The notes under the pieces were generated by a model, which was not told the DNA's origin, searched no databases, and saw only the letters and a program-made list of their open reading frames with translations. This document shows positions 39,812-49,900 of a stretch of DNA of 64,000 nt, piece after piece (positions within the stretch are counted from its first letter, which is position 1; every line of letters starts with the position of its first letter). This stretch comes from Pleomorphomonas sp. JP5 (GTDB lineage Bacteria > Pseudomonadota > Alphaproteobacteria > Rhizobiales > Pleomorphomonadaceae), in NCBI RefSeq assembly GCF_023721815.1, contig NZ_JAMDLI010000002.1:248001-312000 (forward strand). The letters run 5' to 3'. The translations under genes were made by a program, and so were the position numbers.

Positions 39812-40561
39812 TCAGCGACGGTCGCCGATCAGGCGAAGCAGCATGATGAACAGGTTGATGAAGTCCATGTAGAGGTTGAGGGCGCCCATGATGGCCTTGC
39901 GGCCGGCCGTCGTGCGATCATCGCCCTCGAAGTACATCTCCTTGATGGTCTGCGTGTCGTAGGCGGTCAGGCCGGCGAAGATGCCGACGCCGAGCACGGA
40001 GATGGCGAACTCCATCGCCGACGACTGCATGAAGATGTTGACCAGGGACGCGATGATCAGGCCGAACAGGCCCATGATCAGGAACGAGCCCATGGCGCTG
40101 AGGTTGCGCTTGGTCGTGTAGCCGTAGAGGCTGAGCGCGGCGAAGGTGGCGGCCGAGATGAAGAACACCTGCGTGATCGACTGCTGGGTGTAGACCAGGA
40201 AGATCGATGACAGCGACAGGCCCATCAGCGCCGCGAAAGCCCAGAACAGGCCCTGCGCCACCGGCATGGACAGCTTCTGGATGCCGAAGGAGAACACGAG
40301 CACCAGGCCGAGCGGAGCCAGCATCACCAGCCACTGCAACGGGCTCGTATAGAGCGCCGCGCCGAAGGAGGTGAGCATGATCGGATCCCAGCTCGCCACC
40401 GCGGCATTGGCGGCAAGCGCCGCGACGCCACCGGTCACGGCGAGGCCGATGGCCATGTAGTTGTAGACCGACAGCATGTAGCTGCGGAGACCCTGATCGA
40501 TCTCCGCGGAATAGGCCCGGGAACCGTAGCCCGAGGGGATGTTGCGTTCAGGGAATGCCAT
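39812..40561 (-). CDS. Bax inhibitor-1/YccA family membrane protein
   Basis: This 249-residue membrane protein has seven hydrophobic segments. It has the family's C-terminal 'SVLGVGIFAGLTAYDTQTIKEMYFEGDD' and 'GALNLYMDFINLFIMLLRLIGDRR' with the conserved aspartates of the pH-sensing calcium-leak channels. The physiological role in bacteria is unclear; YccA binds the FtsH protease in E. coli. The start is the ATG of MAFPERNIPSGYG. It has its own terminator. Confidence 0.92.
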   Translation of the reverse strand: MAFPERNIPSGYGSRAYSAEIDQGLRSYMLSVYNYMAIGLAVTGGVAALAANAAVASWDPIMLTSFGAALYTSPLQWLVMLAPLGLVLVFSFGIQKLSMPVAQGLFWAFAALMGLSLSSIFLVYTQQSITQVFFISAATFAALSLYGYTTKRNLSAMGSFLIMGLFGLIIASLVNIFMQSSAMEFAISVLGVGIFAGLTAYDTQTIKEMYFEGDDRTTAGRKAIMGALNLYMDFINLFIMLLRLIGDRR

Positions 40562-40696
40562 TGGGGCGTCGATCCTTCTCTGGAAATACAAGGTCGCGGG
40601 GGAGGCGAGCCTCCCCTCGCTCGAAGAGACAATATGGGCTTACCCCGATGAAAGCTCAAGGGCACGCCCGACGAGTCCATCAAACATGACGAAGAT

Positions 40697-43267
40697 TTAA
40701 AGATTCCGGAGTACCGGCGCTGCCTTGGCCGATAGCGCCCTGAAGGTGCCGAGCAGTCCCAGTCCGATGGTCAGAAGAAGCGCACAGGCCACGGCTCCAA
40801 GCGCCACCCAGGGATTGAGATCGACCGGCACGTCCATGATGCCGTAAAGAACGCCCCAGGCAGCCAAGGCGCCAGCGGCCAAGGCGAATATGGCGGTGAG
40901 AAAGCCGAGCGCCGCGTACTCGAGCGCAAAGGCGAGCAGCACCCGCCCCCGCGTCGCGCCGAAAGTCTTGAGCAACACGGCATCGTAGACGCGCTGGCGA
41001 TGTCCGGAGGCAAGCGCACCGGCCAAAACGAGCACCGAGGCGGCGAGCGCGATGGAGGCGGCGGCGCGAATGGCCAGCGTCAGCGAGCCAACCAGATCGT
41101 TGACCGTGGTAAGCACGTCCTTGACACGCACCATCGTGGCTGTCGGGAACTCCGCCACCACCGCCCGGATCAACCGCCCTTCGTTTTGCCGGTCGGCCAC
41201 CGCGTCGCCGCTCGTCGGCAGCGCTGCCGTCGACAGCACCGAATAGGGCGCACCTGCGAAGGTACTGGGCGAGAACACCATCACGAAGTTGATCGAGAGC
41301 GACTGCCATTCGACCTTGCGCGTACTGGCCACCCTGGCGGTGATTTCACGACCGAGCACGTTGACCGTAACCGTATCGCCGATCTTGAGGCCGAACTCGC
41401 GCGCCAGCTCGTCCTCGAAGGAGACAAGCGGCTCGCCCTTGTAATCCTTCGGCCACCAAGCGCCCGACGCGAGCGTCGAATTGGCCGGTGGTTCGTCCGA
41501 TATCGTGATGCCCCGGTCTCCGGACAGCGCCCAGCGCGCGCTTTCGGGCGCATCGATCTTGTCGACCGGCGTCCCCTTCAGCGCTGTGATGCGGCCGCGC
41601 AGCATCGGCACGGTCTCGAGCGTGGTGCCCGGCACCGTCGCCTCGACCAGCCGCGAGAAAGCGTCGAGGTCGTTGGAGCGAATGTCGAGCACGAAGAAGG
41701 TGGGCGCCTTCTCCGGCAAGGTGGATGTGAGCTGCCGCCTGAGCCCGGTGTCGATCAAGGCCAGCGTCACCATCAGCGTCAGCCCGAGGCCGAGGGACAG
41801 CACCACCGAAAGCGTCAGGCCTCCGCGTCGGTGGATGTTGCGCAACGCCAACCGGAGCTCCGCCGAACCAACCGCCGGCAATCGACCGGCAAGGCGACGG
41901 ATCAGGTCGGCCACGCCGGTGAGCACGACAAAGATCGCCGCCATCGACAGGATGAACACCACTGCCACGAAGCGGTCGGCAGCGGTGGCGACGGCGAGCA
42001 CGGCGAGAAGCAGCACCGCCACGCTGGTAGCCAAGACATAGACGCGACGCGGCAGCCGCCGTTCCGGCGCCACCTTGTCGCGGAACAGAGCACTCACCGG
42101 TACGTCATGGGCGCGGCCGAGCGCCCAGATGGCGAAGGCAAAGGCCGTAAGAAAGCCATAGGCGGCGGCGAGCATCAGCTCGCCGGGATAGACGCCGATC
42201 TCGATCGGCAACTCGAGCGCCGAAGCGATCAACCCGCCCGCGAAGAAGGGTGGCACGAGCCCCAGGGCAAGCCCCAGCACCACGCCGATGCCGGCGATGA
42301 CGCCGATCTCGATCAGATAGACGACCACCACGAAACCACCCGGCGCACCCACCGCCTTCAGCGTGGCGATGGTGTCGCGCTTGCGATCGATGAACGCCTT
42401 CACCGCATTGGTGACGCCAACACCGCCGACGATCAGCGCGGTCAGGCCGACCAGCGTCAGGAACTGCGAAAAACGATCGACGTTACGCTCCAGACCGGGG
42501 GCTGCATCGAGCCGCGATGAAACGGTCCGACCGCTGTCGGACTGGGCTGCCTTCATCTCCGCCGCGACGGCGGCAACGGCATCGTCCGTCGTGCCATCGG
42601 GCAGGGCAATGCGAGTGGTGTTGGCGACAAGGCTGCCCGGCTGAACGATATCGGTTGCCGCGAGCGCCTCCCTGCTCATCATCACCCGTGGTCCGTAGGC
42701 GATGCCGGTCCCGACCTGATCCGATTCCTTTTCGATCAATCCGCGCACTTCGGCGGTTGCCCGTCCGATGGCGATGCGGTCACCGACCTTCACGTCGAGA
42801 CGATCGGCGAGGATCGGCTCGATGACGACACCGATCGATCCATCCGCCCCCGGCGCCAGGGCATCGGCAAGCCGACCGCCCCCTGCGAGGCGCAGCTCCC
42901 CTGCGAGCGGATACGCGCCGTCGACCGCCTTGATGCGGGCAAGCGCCTGCGCCTCGCCGTCGAGGCGTCGCGCCATCGAGTTGACCAGCGTCACCGCCGA
43001 CAATCGACCACGTGTGGCAAGGGAGGCAACCACCGCCTCAGGTGGGGTTTCGCCACCGAAACGCACCGCGATGTCGCCACCCAGAATCTCCCGCCCTTGC
43101 AGGGAAATGCCCTCGGTGATCGCCCGGCTGGTCGAACCGACGGCAGCGATGGCCGCGACGCCAAGCGCGATGGCCGCGATGAAAATGCGGAAGCCCGACA
43201 AACCGCCGCGCGCCTCACGGGCGGCGAGACGAACGGCGACCTTCCAGCCCGGCGAGCGGCCGCTCAC
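40697..43267 (-). CDS. FtsX-like ABC transporter permease (YbbP type)
   Basis: This 856-residue permease has an N-terminal membrane segment, a MacB-like periplasmic domain, three membrane segments (about 260-380), further central segments (about 410-460), a second periplasmic domain (about 510-710), and three C-terminal membrane segments ending in 'FRALSAKAAPVLRNL'. This duplicated FtsX layout is the YbbP family. Together with the coupled ATPase (4-bp overlap) and the divergent tesA it reproduces the tesA-ybbA-ybbP locus of enterics. The substrate is not known. Confidence 0.9.
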   Translation of the reverse strand: MSGRSPGWKVAVRLAAREARGGLSGFRIFIAAIALGVAAIAAVGSTSRAITEGISLQGREILGGDIAVRFGGETPPEAVVASLATRGRLSAVTLVNSMARRLDGEAQALARIKAVDGAYPLAGELRLAGGGRLADALAPGADGSIGVVIEPILADRLDVKVGDRIAIGRATAEVRGLIEKESDQVGTGIAYGPRVMMSREALAATDIVQPGSLVANTTRIALPDGTTDDAVAAVAAEMKAAQSDSGRTVSSRLDAAPGLERNVDRFSQFLTLVGLTALIVGGVGVTNAVKAFIDRKRDTIATLKAVGAPGGFVVVVYLIEIGVIAGIGVVLGLALGLVPPFFAGGLIASALELPIEIGVYPGELMLAAAYGFLTAFAFAIWALGRAHDVPVSALFRDKVAPERRLPRRVYVLATSVAVLLLAVLAVATAADRFVAVVFILSMAAIFVVLTGVADLIRRLAGRLPAVGSAELRLALRNIHRRGGLTLSVVLSLGLGLTLMVTLALIDTGLRRQLTSTLPEKAPTFFVLDIRSNDLDAFSRLVEATVPGTTLETVPMLRGRITALKGTPVDKIDAPESARWALSGDRGITISDEPPANSTLASGAWWPKDYKGEPLVSFEDELAREFGLKIGDTVTVNVLGREITARVASTRKVEWQSLSINFVMVFSPSTFAGAPYSVLSTAALPTSGDAVADRQNEGRLIRAVVAEFPTATMVRVKDVLTTVNDLVGSLTLAIRAAASIALAASVLVLAGALASGHRQRVYDAVLLKTFGATRGRVLLAFALEYAALGFLTAIFALAAGALAAWGVLYGIMDVPVDLNPWVALGAVACALLLTIGLGLLGTFRALSAKAAPVLRNL

Positions 43268-43959
43268 GGCGTCGCCCCCGCCCTGATATCCTCGACGATT
43301 TCGCCCGAGCGCATGCCGATGCGGCGGTCGCAGGCGTCCGCGAGCGCCCGATCATGCGTGACCAGCACCAGCGTCGCGCCACGTCTGGCCCGCGCCTCGA
43401 ACATCAGGCGGATGATGTCGCGGCCGGTGTCGGCGTCGAGATTGCCGGTCGGCTCGTCGGCGATCAGGATCGACGGCTCGGGCGCCAGAGCCCGGGCGAT
43501 GGCGACGCGCTGCTGCTCGCCGCCGGAGAGTTCTGCCGGGTGATGGTCGAGCCTGTGCCCAAGGCCGACCGCTTCGAGTTCGACCCGCGCCCGCTCGAAG
43601 GCGTCGCGCCGGCCACTGAGTTCCAGGGGCACCGCCACATTCTCCAGCGCCGTCATGGTCGGCATCAGGTGAAAGGACTGGAAGACGATACCGACCGAAC
43701 GCCCGCGGAAGCGGGCAAGGGCGTCCTCGTCCATGCGGTCGAGCCGCTCGTTGCCGACCGATACGGTGCCGCCGTCCACCCGCTCGAGACCGGCAAGCAC
43801 CATCAGGAGCGTCGACTTGCCCGAGCCCGAAGGGCCAACAATGCCGACACTCGTGCCAGCCTCGATAGAAAACGACAGGCGTTTCAGGATGTGAACGCGG
43901 GCAGCACCGCTGCCAAGACTGAGATCGACCTGAGAGAGAGCAATGGCTGGATCTGGCAA
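43264..43959 (-). CDS. ABC transporter ATP-binding protein (YbbA/LolD type)
   Basis: The ATPase has about 231 residues. The Walker A motif is 'GIVGPSGSGKSTLLMVLAGLE', followed by the Q-loop 'VGIVFQSFHLMPTMTALENVAVPLE', the signature 'ELSGGEQQRVAIARAL' and Walker B 'SILIADEPTGNLD'. This set is typical of MacB/LolD/YbbA ATPases. There is no in-frame ATG near the expected start. I placed it at a TTG at 43959, just ahead of the conserved 'AIALSQVDLSLG'; another TTG at 44061 would crowd the divergent tesA start. The stop overlaps the permease start. Confidence 0.88.
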   Translation of the reverse strand: MPDPAIALSQVDLSLGSGAARVHILKRLSFSIEAGTSVGIVGPSGSGKSTLLMVLAGLERVDGGTVSVGNERLDRMDEDALARFRGRSVGIVFQSFHLMPTMTALENVAVPLELSGRRDAFERARVELEAVGLGHRLDHHPAELSGGEQQRVAIARALAPEPSILIADEPTGNLDADTGRDIIRLMFEARARRGATLVLVTHDRALADACDRRIGMRSGEIVEDIRAGATP

Positions 43960-44077
43960 GGGCGAGCTTTCGGTTCTGGCGGTTCGGGCAAACGTGACGT
44001 CTGCGGGGCTTGCCGAAGAAAGCCCGAGCCTGTCATATGGTTGGCCTAGAAACCATTGCAAGCCGGGTCAAAAGGCC

Positions 44078-44707
44078 GTGAGACACCGCATCTTCGTGTT
44101 CGTTCTCGCCCTCCTCGTCGGCCTTGCCGGCGCGGAAGCCAAGTCCATGCGTATCGTCGCGCTCGGCGACAGTCTCACCGCCGGCTACGGCGTACTTAGC
44201 CAGGACGCCTTTCCCGACCGGCTGGAAGCGGCGCTCGTCAAGCGCGGCCATGACGTCGACATCGTCAACGCGGGCGTCTCCGGCGATACGGTCGCCGACG
44301 GACTGGCCCGTCTCGACTGGGCGCTGGCGGACGGCGCCGACGGCGTCATCGTCGAACTCGGCGCGAACGACATGTTGCGCGGCCACGATCCGTCGCTCGT
44401 CCGCGAAAGCCTCGACGAACTGCTGTCCCGCATCAACGAAACCGGGGCGCCCGTGCTTCTCGCCGGCATGAGGGCGGCGCCCAATCTCGGCGTCGTCTAT
44501 GGCGCCCGCTACGATCCGATCTTTCCCGACCTCGCCGAGAAACACGGCGCCCTGCTTTACCCGTTCTTCCTCGAGGGTGTCGCCGGCAATGCCAGCCTCA
44601 ACCAGGCCGACGGCATGCATCCGAATGCCGCTGGCGTCGACATCATCGTCGAGCGCATCCTTCCGTCCGTCGAGGCGCTGATCGAACGGATCAAAGGCAA
44701 GGGCTAG
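44078..44707 (+). CDS. tesA: arylesterase / TesA-like SGNH hydrolase
   Basis: This 209-residue SGNH (GDSL) lipase-fold enzyme has a signal peptide (about 1-23, ending GLAGAEA). Block I is 'ALGDSLTAGYG' with the nucleophile S32, block III is 'ELGANDML', and block V is 'DGMHPNAAG' with the catalytic Asp and His. In the periplasm it hydrolyses acyl esters or lysophospholipids. The start is a GTG with AAAAGG upstream. The frame is open to 43943 but that segment overlaps the divergent ATPase gene and is not signal-like. Confidence 0.92.
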   Translation: MRHRIFVFVLALLVGLAGAEAKSMRIVALGDSLTAGYGVLSQDAFPDRLEAALVKRGHDVDIVNAGVSGDTVADGLARLDWALADGADGVIVELGANDMLRGHDPSLVRESLDELLSRINETGAPVLLAGMRAAPNLGVVYGARYDPIFPDLAEKHGALLYPFFLEGVAGNASLNQADGMHPNAAGVDIIVERILPSVEALIERIKGKG

Positions 44708-44841
44708 CGGACTGAGTTTGACATTCGGTCACGGGTCGGCATGGCTGGATATCGTCAAGCCGATGCGAAAGCCGTTGGCGAAGCACTAGCCACGGAAGCC
44801 GCGCAAAGGCATCCTGGCAAGATCGGTTGGGGAGAACCATC

Positions 44842-45375
44842 GTGAGCAGCCTCGATCATTTCCGCCTGATGGCGCCTTACAACGCCTGGATGAACACCAA
44901 GGTCTACGCCGCTGCCGAGCGGCTGACGGCGGACGAGCTGTCCCGCGACCGTGGCGCCTTCTTCGGCTCCATCCTGGGCACGCTCAACCACCTTGTCGCC
45001 GCTGACCTCATCTGGTTCGGCCGACTGGCCAATCATCCCCCCTTTTCCGGGCGCTTCGATCTTGCCGGCTTGCCGCGACCGACGAGTGTCAGCTTCGTCG
45101 TATCGGACGATCTGTCCCATCTCCGGCCGATCCGCGAACGCATCGATCGGATGATCGTCGGCTTCGTGGACGGGCTGACGGACGCCGATCTCGCCGGGGC
45201 ATTCGCCTACAGCCGAACGGACGGAACACAACGGCGCAAGCTGCTGTCGTCGGTGCTGTCGCACATCTTCAATCACCAAACCCATCATCGCGGTCAGGTC
45301 TCCACGTTGCTCACCCAGGCGGGCGTCGATGTCGGCGTCACCGACCTTCTGGCCCTCCTGCCCGACATCGACTGA
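44842..45375 (+). CDS. DinB family protein
   Basis: This is a 177-residue four-helix-bundle protein of the DinB/YfiT superfamily. The three metal-binding histidines expected in this fold are seen in 'LGTLNHLVAADLIWFGRL' and 'SHIFNHQTHHRGQVSTLL'. Members are metal-dependent thiol transferases or DNA-damage-inducible proteins. The specific reaction is unknown. The start is GTG (VSSLDHFRLMA) with GGGGAGA about 7 nt upstream. It lies 18 bp before the aldo-keto reductase and is probably cotranscribed with it. Confidence 0.88.
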   Translation: MSSLDHFRLMAPYNAWMNTKVYAAAERLTADELSRDRGAFFGSILGTLNHLVAADLIWFGRLANHPPFSGRFDLAGLPRPTSVSFVVSDDLSHLRPIRERIDRMIVGFVDGLTDADLAGAFAYSRTDGTQRRKLLSSVLSHIFNHQTHHRGQVSTLLTQAGVDVGVTDLLALLPDID

Positions 45376-45393
45376 ACTCCGAAAAGGCACCCC

Positions 45394-46446
45394 ATGCAAA
45401 AACGTCGCCTCGGCCGATCCGATCTCTTCGTCACGCCCATCTGCCTGGGCACGATGACCTACGGCGAGCAAACCTCCCGTGACGAAGCCTTTGCCATTCT
45501 GGACCGCGCCGTAGGCTTCGGGATCGATTTTCTGGACGCCGCCGAGATGTACCCGATACCGCCGAAACGCGAGACGCAAGGCGCGACCGAGACCATCATC
45601 GGCGAATGGCTGACCGCGCGCGGTCGACGGAACGATATCGTCCTCGCCACCAAGGTCTGCGGCCGTAGCTCCAATGACTGGTTTCGCGACGACGGTTCGC
45701 CGACCCGCCTCACCCGGACGCAGATTTTCGAAGCCGTCGAGAAATCGCTTCGCCGGCTCAGGACCGACCATATCGACCTCTACCAGATCCACTGGCCGGA
45801 TCGAGCCGTCTCCGATTGGGGAACCGTTCCTTCGCGCTTCAAGCCGTTTGTCCCCGCCGTCGACGAGACGGCCATCGAGGAGACGGCGGCCGCTTTCGCC
45901 GAGTTGGTCGCCGCCGGCAAGATCCGCCACTTCGGCCTCTCCAACGAGAGTCCCTATGGGCTGATGCGCTTCATCTTCGCCGCCGAGCAAGGCATCGGCC
46001 CGCGCCCCGTCACGGTGCAGAACGCCTACAGCCTGGTCAACCGCACGTGGGAGGGCGGCCTCGCGGAGATCGCACTGCGGGAAGAGATCGGCCTCCTGCC
46101 CTACTCGCCGCTGGCGCAGGGCTACCTCACGGGCAAGTATCGCAACGGCGCGCTGCCGGAGAACAGTCGCAAGGCCCTGTTCAATCGCCTCCAGCGCTAC
46201 GAGAAGCCGCATGCCGACGCGGCGATTGCCGCCTACGTCGATCTCGCCCGCCGCTTTGGCGCCGACCCGACGACCTTCGCCGTCGCCTTCGCCATGAACC
46301 AGCCGACGGTTGGCTCGGTCATCATCGGACCGAGGGCCGAAGATCAAGTGGAAAGCAACCTTGCCGCCGCCGGCTTCGTCTGGACCGAAGACATGCAGGC
46401 GGCCGTCGACGACCTGCATCAGCGCTTCGGCAACCCTTGCCCGTGA
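45394..46446 (+). CDS. aldo/keto reductase (Tas-like)
   Basis: This is a 350-residue NADPH-dependent TIM-barrel oxidoreductase. The start 'MQKRRLGRSDLFVTPICLGTMTYGEQ', the catalytic Tyr in 'FLDAAEMYPIPP', the Lys in 'LATKVCG' and the His in 'YQIHWPDR' are present. The C-terminal 'SVIIGPRAEDQVESNL' binds the cofactor phosphate. It resembles the Tas/YghZ-like group. The substrate is unknown. It ends 3 bp from the convergent DUF2794 gene. Confidence 0.93.
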   Translation: MQKRRLGRSDLFVTPICLGTMTYGEQTSRDEAFAILDRAVGFGIDFLDAAEMYPIPPKRETQGATETIIGEWLTARGRRNDIVLATKVCGRSSNDWFRDDGSPTRLTRTQIFEAVEKSLRRLRTDHIDLYQIHWPDRAVSDWGTVPSRFKPFVPAVDETAIEETAAAFAELVAAGKIRHFGLSNESPYGLMRFIFAAEQGIGPRPVTVQNAYSLVNRTWEGGLAEIALREEIGLLPYSPLAQGYLTGKYRNGALPENSRKALFNRLQRYEKPHADAAIAAYVDLARRFGADPTTFAVAFAMNQPTVGSVIIGPRAEDQVESNLAAAGFVWTEDMQAAVDDLHQRFGNPCP

Positions 46447-46449
46447 CGT

Positions 46450-46857
46450 TCACTCGGCAACCGACAGCCAGGACTTGTCGATGACGCGCAACACGCGGGC
46501 CAGCTCGCCACCGCGTTTCAGGATCATGCCGGTCTGGGCGATCACCGAATAGGCGCCCTGCCGTCGCGCCAGCTTGGGATTCTTCTCGACCCGATAGAGA
46601 GGCACCTCGGAAGACCGCCGGAAGATCGAAAAGACGGCTCGGTCGGAGAGATGATCGATGGCGTAATCGCGCCACTCCCCGGCCGCCACCATACGACCGT
46701 AGACCTTCAGGATCTCGGACAGCTCGTGCCGATCGAAGGCGACGTAAGGGACCTCCCGAGCCACCGGCCGGGAGTCGACGGGCGCCGGCGCAGTCCCACG
46801 CGCCAGCGCGACCAGATTTGCGGGCTCTCCCGCCTCCTCGTTGCTCTCGCCGCTCAA
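46450..46857 (-). CDS. DUF2794 domain-containing protein
   Basis: The protein has about 135 residues. After a low-complexity N-terminus comes the conserved DUF2794 block 'VAFDRHELSEILKVYGRMVAAGEWRDYAIDHL', then 'RAVFSIFRRSSEVPLYRVEKNPKLARRQGAYSVIAQTG'. The function is unknown; the family is restricted to alphaproteobacteria. I chose the TTG at 46857 because GGAGG ends 5 nt upstream of it; a GTG two codons earlier overlaps that ribosome site. Confidence 0.88.
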   Translation of the reverse strand: MSGESNEEAGEPANLVALARGTAPAPVDSRPVAREVPYVAFDRHELSEILKVYGRMVAAGEWRDYAIDHLSDRAVFSIFRRSSEVPLYRVEKNPKLARRQGAYSVIAQTGMILKRGGELARVLRVIDKSWLSVAE

Positions 46858-46945
46858 GCGCACCTCCGACGGTGATCGTCACGTCACCGTCATGATTGCG
46901 CCAGCTGCCACCGAATGCAACGAGGAAACGGGCTCCCGAAGGCCG

Positions 46946-49900
46946 TCATTCGGCCAACTCGGCAACCAGACCTGCCGCCACAGTCAGCTTTGCCACCGTC
47001 GGAGGACCGACGAGAAGGTCACCAACGAGCTGTCTCAGCCGCCCGATTCGCGATTCGCGCGCCGTCGTCCACATATCGGCCCCACCCTCGGCGATCGCCC
47101 GGGCGACGATACGGCGACGCGCGACGGCGAATGTCCGCCAAGCGATTTCCGCCGCCTGTCCCTCATAGAGATCGGACGGCCTCACCAGCTCTGCCAGACG
47201 AGCGACCAGATCGGCGGCAATCGCTTCGTCGATCGCCGCCATGACCGGCATCACCTCGTCGACAGCCCGGCCAACCTCCTCGCCGATGACGATCAGGTCG
47301 AGGCTTCCGAGTTCAGCCGGCAGGCTGGCAATGCGAGCCGCCAGCCGCTCCGGCACGCCTGCGGCGACAAGCTCGCCATCGACCTTGCCGGCCGGCGCGC
47401 TGTCGCGGAAACGGCGCACGCCCTCGGCCAACCGCTCGATGGCAGAGGCGAGATCCCCTTCGGCTTTCACGTTCTGGGCCACCCACAGGGCGGCGTCGGT
47501 CAGGAAATCGGCGACACGGCGCCGAAGCTCGACCCAGACGGCACCCGAGACCTTGCCCTCCAGTCCGTCAATTTCGGCCGTGACCCCATCGGTCCCGAAA
47601 GCCGCCGCCGCCACGACGAGAGCGCGCACAGCCGCCTCGGCGTCCACATCCGCTTCGTCGCCGAGACGGCTGACAAAGGTCGGGCCAGCCGCGTCAACCG
47701 CAGCGCCGGCGACACGCGTGGCCAGGATGTCACGAGCCAGGCGGTGGGCGGCAATGTCGTCGGCAAAGCGTTCCCGCATGGCCGGCGGGAACGCCAGGAC
47801 CAACCAGTCATTGAGCGCCGGATCATCGATCAGGCGGCCCGCCAAGAGATCATCGGACAGCATCAGCTTGGCATGCGCCATCAGGATGGCGATTTCCGGT
47901 CTCGATAGCGTTTCGCCCATAGCGGCCAGACGACTGGCCGCCGATTCGTCGGGCAGGCCTTCGCGGCGCGGGTCGAGCAGGCCGCGCTCGGCGAGCACCG
48001 CCGACAGGCGCATCAGGCGCGGCAGCTCTCCAGAGCCGCGCGCGCGCGTCACCGACAAGGCGACCACTTGCCGACGACAAAGCCGCAGCACGCCGGCGGC
48101 GATGTCGTCGGTCATTTCGGCAAGCATCTCGTTGCGTTCTGACAGCGTCAGTCGGCCGGCAGCCATCGCCCGGACAAATGCGATCTTGATATTGACCTCG
48201 GCGTCCGAGGTCGCGACACCGCCGACATTGTCGATGGCATCGGAATTGATCCGTCCGCCGCGCCGGGCAAAATCAACCCGCGCCCTCGGCGTCACGCCAA
48301 GGTTGGCCCCCTCGCCCACAACGCGAACTCTGAGAGAACCGGCCGGGATGCGGACTCCGTCGTTGATGCGGTCACCGGCGTCGAGATTGCTCTCGTCGTC
48401 GCCACGCACGAACGTGCCGATACCGCCAAAGAAAAGAAGATCGGTCGGCGCCTTCAGGATCGCTGTGACGAGTTCGTCGGGGCTGAGAACCGCGGCATCC
48501 ATGCCGAGCACCCTCCGTGCCTCATCGGAGAGTGCGACGGACTTCTGCGTTCGCGGAAAAACGCCGCCGCCCGGCGACAGCTTCGCCGGATCGTAGTCGC
48601 CCCAACTGGAACGCGGTAGGTCAAACAACCGCCGCCGCTCGGCAAGCGCTGCCTCGACGTCGGGATCCGGGTCGATGAAGATATGGCGGTGATCGAAGGC
48701 CGCAACGAGCTTCATCGATGGCGACAGCAGCATGAAGTTGCCGAACACATCGCCCGACATGTCGCCGACACCGACAGCGGTGAACGGATCGGATTGGGCG
48801 TCGAGGTCGAGTTCGCGGAAATGCCGTTTCACGGCCTCGAACGCGCCGCGCGCCGTGATTCCCATCTTCTTGTGGTCGTAGCCATCCGAGCCGCCGGAGG
48901 CAAAGGCGTCGGCCAACCAGAAACGACGGGACAACGCGATGCGATTGGCAACGTCGGAAAAACTGGCAGTGCCCTTGTCGGCCGCCACCACGAGATAGGG
49001 GTCGTCGCCATCGTAACGGACGGTCCCGACGGGCGGGACGACGACGTCATCGACGATGTTGTCGGTAAGATCGATCAGCGTCCCGACGTAGCGCTCGTAG
49101 GCGGCAACGCCGGCCGCCGCCCGATCATCGCCGATACGGCGAGCGACGAAGCCCCCCTTGGCGCCCACCGGTACGATGACCGCGTTCTTGACCTGTTGCG
49201 CCTTGACGAGACCAAGGATCTCGGTGCGGAAATCCTCCGGCCTATCCGACCAGCGCAACCCGCCCCGCGCCACCTTGCCGAAGCGAAGATGGACGCCTTC
49301 GACGTCGGGTGCATGCAACCAGATCTCGGCGAACGGGCGCGGCGCCGGCAAACCATCGATCCGTTCAGCGTCGAACTTGAACGCCATCACCGGATGCGGA
49401 TCGCCATCGGCTCCGATCTGGAAGAAGGTCGTGCGGGTCGCCGCCTCGATCAGATTGGCAAGCCGCCTGAGGATGCGATCGTCATCCAGGATCGGCACTT
49501 CGCGGAACGCCGCCTCGAGTTCACCATGCAAGGCCCGGAGTCGCGCCGCGCGATCGCCTTCGAAAGTCGGGGAGAAGCGGGTGGTGAAGAGCGAGACGAG
49601 AAGCGTTGCCACGCCAGCGTTGCGCACCAGCGCCTCGGCGACATAGGCGTGGCCGTGAGCGAGACCAATCTGGCTGAGATAGCGGGCGAGCGCACGGAGC
49701 ATGGCAATCTCGCGCCAACCAAGACCGGCGACGAGCGTCAGTGCGTTGAGGCGATCGCTGTCGGCCCGTCCGAGCCAGACCGCCATGAACAGCGCCTTCA
49801 GTCGGTTGCCATCGCGCGCGAGATCCACATCGACGCCATCGGCACGGCGGAGCGCCATGTCGTGCAGCACGATGGTCTCGCCCGAGCGCCCGATCTCGAA

